Of a stretch of DNA of 64,000 bases, positions 49,701 through 61,700 are shown one piece after another. The notes under the pieces are model-generated. The model saw only the letters and a list, made by a program, of their open reading frames with translations. It made no database searches and was not told the DNA's origin. The position numbers were made by a program, and so were the translations under genes. The stretch is from Limnoperna fortunei (lineage: Eukaryota; Mollusca; Bivalvia; Mytilida; Modiolidae). How positions within the stretch are numbered: the first letter of the stretch is position 1; each line of letters starts with the position of its first letter. Location: assembly GCA_944474755.1 (NCBI GenBank), contig OX104115.1:50337648-50401647 (forward strand). The letters are read 5' to 3'.

Positions 49701-52700
49701 GGCATAGTTGGATATTAATCTGCTTCACTGTGACCACGATCTACAAGACTAAACACATTACCAAAAGCTAATCAAAGCAATAGGTCAACTAGATCAAACT
49801 ATAGAGTAATTAAACAAACCTGTCTACATACAGGCAATGGGAGTGACAACAAGGATTTATCAGTAACATTTAATATAACATAATATTCAATAAATCCTTG
49901 CATGAGAACTGATCTTAACAAACATATTATCTACAATAATGTAGTTCCTTTTTTTATCTTGGCAGAGCTGCACACTTTTTCTTCTAAGCAGGGGTATAAT
50001 TATGACTGGAATCAAGCACACCTTGGCCAAAGTCAGGCTATAACTTACAATCACAGTGTTAAAACCATGGTTTTCACCTAGACCACTCTACCACTGAGTT
50101 CCCTGCAGCATCAGAATACCACTTATCAACTATAAAATAGGTATTAAATTATACAAATTATTATGGCTGAATCAAATTAGCCTTAATAACTTACCAACCA
50201 GGAACTTTTTTCCAGTCTGTGAAGATACCACCTGTCACTTGAGCACCACATTCAACCAAATGACCAGCTAAACTGTTTGAGAATATATGGTTTAATTCTT
50301 TTACACCAAAAGACACATATGTCAATATGAGAATTATGCAATGTTTTAAAACACCAAAATTAGTTAACACTCCTATGTTTCGATTTCATTATCTTGTAGG
50401 CATGTAGCAACAATTTATTTTTAATCAAATGAAACTTTTTTATCATAAACAGTATGTCTGCTATATTAAGTAAATGACAAAACCTGCATTTGAATATACT
50501 ATTTACCTGCCAGCAGCTAGTCGATCAAAGTCACCCATATCCCACTGAAACTAAATATAATACCTTAAATGAATAAAACAATAACCTTTCACAATCTGTC
50601 ACTGTTTCTAACAAATTTACAGAAATGTAGAAAAATTATTTCATAGAATTCACTGATACATGTATTTCTCCCATTCTTGGTGAACTTACATACTGCCAGA
50701 CCAAGTAATTAAAAAAATAATTTTAATTTCCTAGGGGTTTAAAATGACTTGTGCAGTAGATTTATATCATATGAAGTGACATAACATTATATGTCCGTAA
50801 CAATGCCACTAACAAACACTAATGCTCAAAAACATTGAAAACAAAGTTCCACTATGTTTGCAACCAACATATAAATATTCATAAATAAATAAATAAATAA
50901 AAAATTAATGTGATCAACAGGAAAATCAATCATGATGAATGTTGAAAATATGATGACCTATGCCATTATGCATTCAAATATAATACATGTGCAGATATGA
51001 TGTAAGGTAAGCTAAAACTAGACAAAGTCGATCTAGCGATCGCTGATACCCCCGCTTTTGTGAAAATTTCTAACGTTTTTCGTGGATTGTGACCTTGAAA
51101 TTGGATGGATTTCCACCAAAATCAATAGGCTTCTTACCAACAAAATATACAAGAATATTTTACAGTTTCATTAAAATCGGATGAAAACTTTTTGAGTTAT
51201 TTTCCGGAAACAACTTTTTGTAAAAATTTCTAACATTTGACAGATTTCCCCCAAAATCGATAGGCTTCTTACCAACCTGATATATAACAATATCCCAAAG
51301 TTTCATTCAAATCACATGCAAACTTGTTGAGTTATCATCCGGAAACAACTTTTTTGTAAAAATTTCTAACGTTTTTCGTGGACTGCCGATAGGCTTCTTA
51401 CCAACCTGATATATGACAATATCCCAAAGTTTCATTCAAATCGGATGTAAACTTTTTGAGTTATTGTCCGGAAACAACTTTTTTGTTAAAATTTCTAACG
51501 TTTTCTGTGGACTGTGACCTTGAAATTTGACGGATTTCCCCCAAAATCGATAGGCTTCTTACCAACCTGATATATAACAATATCCCAAAGTTTCATTCAA
51601 ATCAGATGTAAACTTTTTGAATTATCATCCGGAAACCAAATGTGGACGGACGGACGGACGGACATGAGGACCACTATATACCCCCGACTCTGTCGAGCGG
51701 GGGTATAAAAAAAATGCAATAAAAGCAGTTATAAGAAAAATTCTTCAACATTTAAGGACGCCCAGGGCAACATCTGTTTTTTAATGAAAATTTGAGAAAC
51801 CTAATCAAATTAATGGAGATGTAATTTAATCTAGTTTTCTATTACCGATTTATTTTAATATTACACAAAATTTTAAATACTTTCTTTAGACTCATAACTA
51901 TACTAATAAATGAAATTATTACTGGTTTAAAATACAAAGTTTTTTAGTGCAAGAACTTTCTAGAAAATTTTAATTTGAACAAGTGAGGCAATTTTGTAAA
52001 TAGATTTGAATTTTTGTCAATTTTTGATTATTTTCAAACTGACAAAAATTAAACTTGGAGACCCCTTTTTTCATTAACACTAATAATTATATTAACTGCT
52101 CAACAATATAACAAAATTTCTGAACTAGGAAAACTAAGCAATACTCACTAAAAGATACCCCCAACTTCCCACAAGAAATATAATTGAAAATGTACCAAGT
52201 GCCACAATAAACCATTTTTTTTTATAAAGGGCCAAAATTCTGAAGAGACTGAAGCAATTTGCCTGGTTATCAATCTTGGTTAAGATATTATGTCCATAAA
52301 AATTGTCCCCAAGTTTTATGAAGATCGGAGTTAGAGAGCTGATAAAGGGAATTTGCCATTTTTTGCGTAAATAAACGGCTACTGATCTTGGCCGAGATAT
52401 TCTGACCAAACATTTTCCCAAATTTAATGAAGATTGGACAACTGTTCGATTCAGAGAGCAGACAAGGCTATTTGCAATTTTTTGTATAAAGGGCCATAAC
52501 TCTGAAGTGGCTGAAGGGTTTTCCACAAGTTTCACGAAGATCAAAAAACAGCCCGCCACCCCCGCTCACCATGGGTATTCCCATAATGACCCATATTCAA
52601 GGGGCATATAAAAATATCAAGCGCACAATAACACTATGTTAGAAGATTATGTAAGTTTCATTAAATTCTGCTCATGGCATAGGAGGAGTTGCAGATTAGA

Positions 52701-55700
52701 GATATATAGGATCTAACACCGGTGAAAAGATTTCTGGTCTCCAACAAGCGCTGCCGAGTTGGAGACGAAAAGAAATCTTTCACGCGAGTGTCTGAGATTT
52801 TCTCGTCTTGCCCAACCAATGGTGTTTGATTCTATTTCTCACTAATTCGTTAAAAAAAATCCGGTTCTGTTCTATTGAAAGATGGCAACAAATAGAGTTA
52901 TCTACCCTGAACGTAATCTCCAGTGTACACATGTTGAGTCACCGTGTTTGTTTGGATGTTTACCGCTATCATATTGTGGCATAAATTGGGTCATGGCAGC
53001 TCAGATATGTTGTTTTCATGTTGATATTTAAAACGCATAGTAAACCAACACTAAAGCAAATATTTTATAATGTTTATTGCTGAACCGACAGTTGACGTCA
53101 CAATACATTTTTACGGGAAAAGGAGCGTGAAATTCTTATCTCACCCACGGGTTGAGATAAGGATATCTCAACCGGCTTAAAATAGGTACCCCGCTGTCTC
53201 ATTAGTGAGAAGGGTCGGTCTATGTTTAACAGATGGACTAACAGACAACTCCACCACTATTTCATTAATGTCATTTGATGAAAAAACAATGATGAAGCTT
53301 GTTGGTTAGGCAAAATACTTGTGCAATTTTTAAAGTGTAAAACTGTTTTCACATTAAATTTGTATCCAGATGTTGTTGTACAACTTTTTACACACATATA
53401 AATATTGTGCATCGTTATCTATTGTAACTATCTAACATCCTGTACAAGCAATTGCAGGGAATTTTTTAGGATTTTAAGGGCTTTAGTCACTTTAGCGGAT
53501 GAGCTGTATAGGCATCTGCTCAGAAGCATGCATTCATTGTACTGGTGAAATATCATAGTATAAAAAAACTATATTTTTTCAATTGCAGTGTATAAATTTG
53601 TTTTAAAAAATGATTATAACAAAATTTTTATAAATTTTCTCAAAGAATTTTAATTTTAAAACTTATTTAAAAAGCGTTTGTATATCAATCGGTTACAATT
53701 TTTCATTAAGGGTCGTTGTACTCTTGGTTTTCTAAGTGGTAGCTATCGGTAATTAAACGTATCTCGGATGTACACAAATGGGGCGTAATAAATTGAAAAC
53801 CAGCAAAACATACGAAAAATGAGTTTATTACGCAAAATCTTTGCAATTTTTATTTGCATTAATACATATTTAATTGAAAGGTGAAAGTCTGTGCGCATCA
53901 GTACGATCTACGACACTTTTGTATGCGTATATTGGAGCACCACTTAATCGTGTTAATCGGATTACCTGTAAAAACATTGATTCGGCGAATGACACCTGCT
54001 GTTTAAAATTATCGAGGTGAAATAATTAAATTTCCTGTTAATTGGCTCTGGGGTCATAAATATGTCGTTTTACACTTGGTAGAATGAATTTGTAATGAAA
54101 CATTTTAGTACTTGTTGGAAATTGGGTGACGAAATTGATTTAGAAATATATCGTCAATTTTCAAATTATTCGTCAATGACGAAAGTGGCGAGCGCTAAAA
54201 AATTCCCTGCAATTGTTGACAATATCTAAGACAAATGATACATGTATATATAAAGTACATTCTTACATTATGTAAGAGTGGTCCCAGAACCAAGGCGCTA
54301 TCTACACATCTTCCTGTAATCACAATGTCAGCACCAAGGTCTAATGCTCTAGCAATTGGTCCGGCTCTTCAAAATATGAACTGGAAATATTATTCATTAA
54401 CTACTTTATTCATATACTAAATCAAAGGAGTTTCAGTTTAGGCACAATTCACTACATATTTTGCAGTAAGTAGGAATTCTTACCAAATAAACATTAATTT
54501 CATATAAACTTACCACAGAAAATTACAATACCTAACCCAGATTATTGAAATGTCATTTAAAATTACTATGAGAGGTAGTGTGTTAATGAAACACATAAAC
54601 AATACCTTGCTACTCAATAAAATTATATGTGTATACTTACTGTTTAATTTTCCTGCCATAGAATGGTCTTGCATTTTGCAAATAAACTCATTCATTCATT
54701 CATTTTATTTCTGATAATATTTGTATGTAAAATAAGTTTTGAATTTTGTCAATGTCTAAAAAATTAGCTTTTGATACAACCTGGATGATACAAAACTTTA
54801 CATCATTTATATAGCTGATACAAGATGTACACTGTTGAAACTATTTTTGATGTCATAATGAATGTAATGCCCTGTATCCCTTTCAATGAAATGTGACCTC
54901 ATTATAGACGGGTTTATCAATCGCTTATCTCTCGCTGCATGTGCGCTGCCATTAATGAGTCACGTGGTGCGTCAGCCATAGTATTTATGAATAAATTGCT
55001 CGTGCTATATTGATTATCAATAACAAACATCATATATTTATATATTTTTGTTTTTAAAATGTCTAATTTAGGAAATTACAAGGATAATGATGGTGATTGT
55101 GGATCTTGTGCCGTTAATAGTTGTACAAATAATGGCCGTAAATTAAACGAATGGAAGCTGTCGTTGTGTAATTTACATGGACAAAAACATGAAGTCAGAG
55201 AATCCTCTGCCATTCAACGCTTTTTTATACTTTTGTGGCAGCGTGGGACCAGCAAAGTCGAAAAAGCGTTGGACGGCGGAGGATTCGCATACTAAAAACA
55301 TGAAGACTGTGCTTATTTGGTTCCATACAAATTGCATATCATGCCCGAAACGATAAAGACAGGCTTCATTGGACAAAGGCATTAAACAGAAAAAACACTT
55401 CCGAAAACAGTATTTGTGGTTTCTTAGACGGCGCCCCCGATGCAAACTTCAAGAAAGTGCAGCGCAAACGACGTAGATTAGATGATGAAGCATGTTCCTC
55501 TATGGAAACGGACATGAAAAAAAGATTTTGAAATAAATGCATCTATTTGTACAGAAAACGTACGCGAGTCTACACGAGTACAGTTTGTTAAAATCAACAA
55601 AAACATGTTGTTTGTCGCAGACAAATCTCACACTTACGGCCGAAAAAATAGCTTAGGTTAAAACAGAAACGGGAACATTGACTGCACTTGGCAGCATACA

Positions 55701-58700
55701 AACTGACAGTGACTCGCTCGTATTCACAGGGGTGACAAAGGATTTGTTTTTCACATTAACAGAGGCTATTACATTCAATTCAGATGGATGTTTAGCTGAT
55801 TGTTTATTTAGTTTTGATGCGACTAAGACTAAACTTGTTGTTTTATGATTTAGCCCGTAGGAATGGTATTTAGCCAGTAAAATCTTCAATTATTGGATAC
55901 ATCTGAACTTAGTTTCATGGTTACAATTCGATTTTGTTGCCCCGAATCTTGTAGGGAGAATTATCCCAATATCTTTGTTATCATAGATTGTGTTGAAACA
56001 TTTATTCCAAGACTTTCAAACTTGAAAACTAGAGGCAAAACGTTTAGCAACTACAAATCGCACATTACCGCAAAAATATCTTGTAATAATAGTACCAATG
56101 GACAGAGTTTCCATATATAGCATTCAAGGGACGGAAAAGTGACAAATTTATTGTTAAAAAGAGTGAGTTTTAGATGACGAGGTCATGGCAGATAGGAGGT
56201 TTACAATATTGAAGATGTACTTTTCCCTCGCTAAGTTAAGCTAAATATTCCTTCATTTACTAAATGAAAACCACAACTTTCGAATGAAGCTGTCATTGAA
56301 TCGCCCATTTTATGATACATGTAAAAAGAGCTATAAGAACATTGAAAGTTTATAAATAAAATATTAAGTGTAACAGTGCTCGTTTCTTCTTTAAAACATT
56401 TCGACGACATTTTAGTAATTTGTTTTTAAATAGTCAATTTACGTGGTGACTAAATTGATAAGAGATATGTGGATGTCTGGGGTTTTTTTTATTATTACTG
56501 TATTTCATTTTAAATATGTCAACATAATTGGTTGAAAACAACAATAATTGTAATATGGGTGTAACACAGTACTAGCATGACGGAAAATGTGGAATACAAG
56601 TTGCACTTTAATTACAAGTACATAAGACAGAAGTTTAAAAATGGAGAAAAAACACATTAATAAATAATAATTATTATCCTTTTAATTAGTATGCAAATGA
56701 AAGTCACCTGCTGTGGAGACTTGATGGTAATTTAGTTAATATATACATTATTTGTAAACATGTATATCCCACTGAGAAATTTCATCTTTCATGAATGTAA
56801 TGGCGGCCGCGATAACGACGATCTTCAGCGGCGGCTATCTTAACTAAGGGGGATAATTGAAAAAACCTGTCTATACACCTGATGTTAGGGACTATATTTT
56901 GTAATTGGATTGATTGGATGTTTGCTTGATGTCCGGAGTGCAGTATTTCAGCTATATTCAGGAAAAGAACAAATTAACAAACAATAAATTAAATCAGGAA
57001 AAATGGACCAAAGGACAAAACTTTTGAATGCTACTGGAAAAATAATGGGTTTGGGATGGAAAATTTAGTCTTTTGAGCATATTCTTTTCATATTTTACAT
57101 ATGAGGTCTTTAGCAAGGCACTCCCCAAACATGTTACCAACTGTGGTCCAAGGGCAATCTTTCTGTATTGACCTGGCAACCCCCCAACACCCCCTCCCCC
57201 TGAGACGAGAGGGCATGCCCTATCCACCACCTGGGGATGAGCTGGCAGCTGTTAACCCTCACAGTATGGTCCTAGACAATATTCTATACAATAAAGTGTA
57301 AGTACAACTACCTGTGCCTTGTCTCCACAGTTGCATACACTCCACATCACAAATCTACGCTACGTGTCTGATCATGGTTTGAATATAGACAACTGCCTCG
57401 ACATGAAACAGGTAGTTGGACCTACACATAAGTATTTTATGAGTATATATTATGAACCAGTATGCCAAGTATAATTACTGGATATAACAAACATAAATAA
57501 CATTACCATATATAATATGTTATGTTATGAATTCCAATACATGTACAACAATTATCACTCCAGGGACTTAAAAAGTTACCTTGTTCTTCGAGGTCTGTTG
57601 TTAGGTTTGTGTTTGATGCCATATAAATTTAGGATGCAGATAAACAAACATACTAGTAGCAATTTTGTTAGTTTATGTTACTGGAATATGCATTTATATA
57701 TACACTGTACAATTACCATTAGTGATATTTTAAAGTCACCTTTACATTGTGAGCCTCAGAAAAAACGCTGATGGTATGCATGATTATCAACCACACTAAT
57801 TATTACTGATAAAATGTAACACAGACACCATGGTGGGAGTAACATACCCAAGATATGCATTCATACTATGAACAGATTTAGGGAAATTTTGTCCCGAGTC
57901 CATGTCTTTGACATCACTATCTTGAATTTCTGTTAACTAAAAAGAGAAATCAGTTGTGTTAATAAAAGTTATAATTACATAAATAAAAACATTTAAATAA
58001 ATTTTATCTGAATACAGGATTGTTCCAAAACTCATACCATATAAGCCAAAATTTAAACATTACTACGATATACTACAGATATCAGCAATAAAATCTGAAA
58101 TGTATACTTAATTTGAAGATACACATTTCTTTTAGGAATATAAGGTATGTAAACCACTAAATGTTCTTAAATGTTTACCTATATAAACATGATATCAAGA
58201 ACCATTAAATAATTTTTAATTTCTTTTAAATACTCTTAAATATAGGTGAGCAACGTTGTTCAATTCGTCTAGTCATACTTTGTATTTAAGCCACACCCCC
58301 TGCATGCGACTGATTGATGATGTGACTATATACATGTATTGTTCTGCAAACAACAATTGACAACAAACTGCAAATATAAATTTATTTCTTGTTTCATGTT
58401 GCTTTTGGTATTTTTTTCTTTTAAATTTCTTTTTATGTTTATTATTGAATTTAAAATGTAAGGATTGTTTTAATTGTTGGTTAGATTTTTGGATATAGGT
58501 GCTGTACATAAACCACATCAAAGTTAATTGGCATAAACAACCCAAAAGTCGACTATATCCAATAATCGAACCAAGAAATGACAACAATCCTTAAATAATA
58601 CAATTTGACATGGAATTTCTATCTACATGTTATTACTTTGGGCATTAGGTCATCACCAGTGACGACAGCAATGTTCAACTCTACTCCAGCTGTGGAACAA

Positions 58701-61700
58701 ATCTTTTGCAATGCCTCTGCACATGAATGGGGATTAACTCCTCCTGCATTACTGACTACTTTTATGCCTTAAAATAAAAACAATTCTATTTAGACCCCGA
58801 TATATATATTCTTATATTTTGGTCTTCTATTAATTCTAGATTTTAATTTTTAACAATAATAAAAAAGAGCTTTCTTGAATTGAATTATCCTTTAACTTGT
58901 GGCTTAGTAGAGCCTGTATCACCAATTTGGTTTGGCATAAGTTACCTTATTTTCATGATGCACAGCTAATTATTTTGTTCATTTCAATGACAAATATTAA
59001 ATGTCAGCGTGAAGTTGGCAACATTTTTTTATGTTCATGCACATCAATGTTTACTGGCAATTACAGGAATAAACATGGACCAGCACTAAGTCATGCTAAG
59101 TATACCACCACTCAACAATTTTTCACTAAGTCATGCTAAGTATACCCCCACTCAACCATTTTTCGGCTCGTAAAACAAGAAGTAGACTGACCTGGAAAGG
59201 AAGGCACGGTACAACTCACGTGCTAAAGCTGTGTACAAAATTTGAAATCAATCCTTTTAGTAGAAGTCAAGAATTCTGTTACAAAAGTTTACCTGACGGA
59301 CAGATGGACATGGTGATTGCAATATAGCCCCCTCTCTTACAAGTGGGGGTATAATAGTCATGTCAATTCTAGGAAGTGAAAGAAATACATTTATTTCATG
59401 TGTCAATTACAGAATCTATTTTACTGGGAAATCTCTATATTTTATCCTCATATGATCAGTGCATATGACATCATACACTTCAATCCTCCAAAGTTACAAT
59501 CCTTTGTCTGTGCAGTTTCTGGAGGTTTACAAAACATTTGGCTCTGTATTTTTCTTGTATAATTAAAAGGCACAGCAGCAAATAAACAGCTATCGATTCC
59601 AAGTGTAGTTCCAAGCACCATAGCAGATTCTTAGGAATATACTGTTTTAGTTTATGTAAAGATAAGAGAAAATTGTATATCAACTAAACCTGCAAAAGTG
59701 TTACATTTTCAGAAAAATCCTTCTTTTATATTTAACAAGCTAATAAAACTACATACAAAGGCACCAAATAACAGCTATGCATGCAAAGTGTGGTTCCAAG
59801 GACCCCAGTAGATTCTGAGAATAGAATTTTTTAGTTTTTGTATATATAAGCCTAAATTGTGTCTATATCAAAATCTGGAAATGGCAGTTAAACTTTGATG
59901 GCTTGATCTTCAAGTAATGGAAAGTTTCAGAAACTTGGTCTTGTGATTTCCGGAAATGGATCATGAGCTACTAGAATCAACATCAGTTTATATTTACTTT
60001 AATTACCGGTAGTTTACTGTTACAAAGGTTACATTAGATCAATTCAATTTTCTTTCTGCATTGTATTGGCTATCTTGTTTTTACATATGCATTTACCGGT
60101 ATGTTTGTGTTAAAATAAAAATGTTTACTGTTCTTGTTAAGTTTTGTGTTGATAAGATGTGAAGATATTTATATTAATTCACAACATTTTTAATAAATTT
60201 AACGACAAAGGATTAAATAAATACTAACTGATCAGGGCTTTCAACCAATTTTAGAGTAGTTGTCTCCAAAAGAATAAAAGTAGGCAACGACACAAGAAAG
60301 CCGGCAACGCCGGCCGTTGCTCTGAGCTTTCGGCCAGGGGTCTGGGGCTCTGGGGTAAATAATGTAAAATCCTACATTCTGGCAGTTTCCTGGAACTAAA
60401 CTTTAGTTTTTCAAAGTCCCTTTTTTACTTAAAATTTTTAACTTTTTGTCTATCTTCTTAGAAATTTGTATGTCTCATATCAACAAATGAGATGCCAAGT
60501 TAAGGTTGTATTTTCAATTTATTATGATTTCAAATTTTGACATGTTCATTGTGGCTTTTTCTTTCAGTGCTTGATGTTTTGAGACAAGTAGACAACATTT
60601 TGAGAATAAAGTTGTATTAAAGTGTATTAATTCAAAATTTTTTGGTTTCTTTTCTTTATCATGTTTATCGAAACATTTTTTTTTCGTGTTCCGTTCTATT
60701 GACATGATTGTGATGTTATTGACATGTATTAGCATTTATGAAATAAAAGTTGACTCTCAGCAGTTTTCATGTTTTTGCAATAGAGCAAGCAGCAAATTCA
60801 ATGCAAATTATTTTATTTATTTTTTTTTTCAATTTGGGCAGATACAGTGTACCAAATAGATATATTTTGGGGGTGCATCCCCTTTTCAACCAAGTTGACA
60901 TGAAAGACAAGTCCTTCAGATGGACATCTTTTTCTCACATTTTACACAATACAGAGAGTTTCATATTTTTACTTTGTAGTACATTTTCTGTCTTGCTGAA
61001 ATTATATTTTGGGCCACGTGGGCCGGGCTTTATAAAACAGATAACAAGTAACAAGTGTCAACTGTTCTTCTATTTAATTTATTACATCATATTTCCGTTT
61101 GTTACTTGGAGATTTTCTAAATTGCACATATTAGTCGACGCAAGTCAGCTTATATTACTTTTAGTCTACTGAGGATTTTATAAGGATAAGGACCGACACA
61201 TCCGTTGTGGAAGTGGTTCGCCTGATAAAGGCGGTTTTTACAAATTTGGTAACTGGTAACATAAAAATAAACTTCATATTCAATGTTTCTGTTGCTTTGA
61301 AACATACCCGTGTGATCTCTTCGGGTTTTCTTAAAACCAAAACCAAACAGGGTTGTATTTGATTGTTTCATGAAAACATCTCGTGTTTTATTTATTTTTC
61401 GGAACACCTCAAGGTCTTTTCGTTTTATAAACGTCCATATCTGATGAAACCTTCCGAGTAATCAACCCTAATTATAGACGACCAATCAGCGACCGGTAAA
61501 TCTCTCATCTAAATTTAGCGTAAATAAACATCATGTTTTACTTCCTCAATGCTAATGATATTTACTGGCATCAATAAATTAAGATAAGGAGAATTACGAC
61601 ACATATTTTTTTGTAACTTTTATTACTTTTCTGGACATTAAAGTAGCCGGCGCTTTTGGTGAGAGTAGGCGGCGGAATTCTGCCGCCTACCAGCTACTTT

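Noticed and set aside
52134..52559. 141-codon minus-strand open frame
   Set aside because: It is read across two similar units of a dispersed repeat (AAAGGGCCATAACTC type) and has no recognised domain.
60750..61172. 140-codon plus-strand frame
   Set aside because: Phe/Leu/Ile-rich from AT-rich DNA inside a hAT-like element; no hAT dimerisation or catalytic motif is seen.
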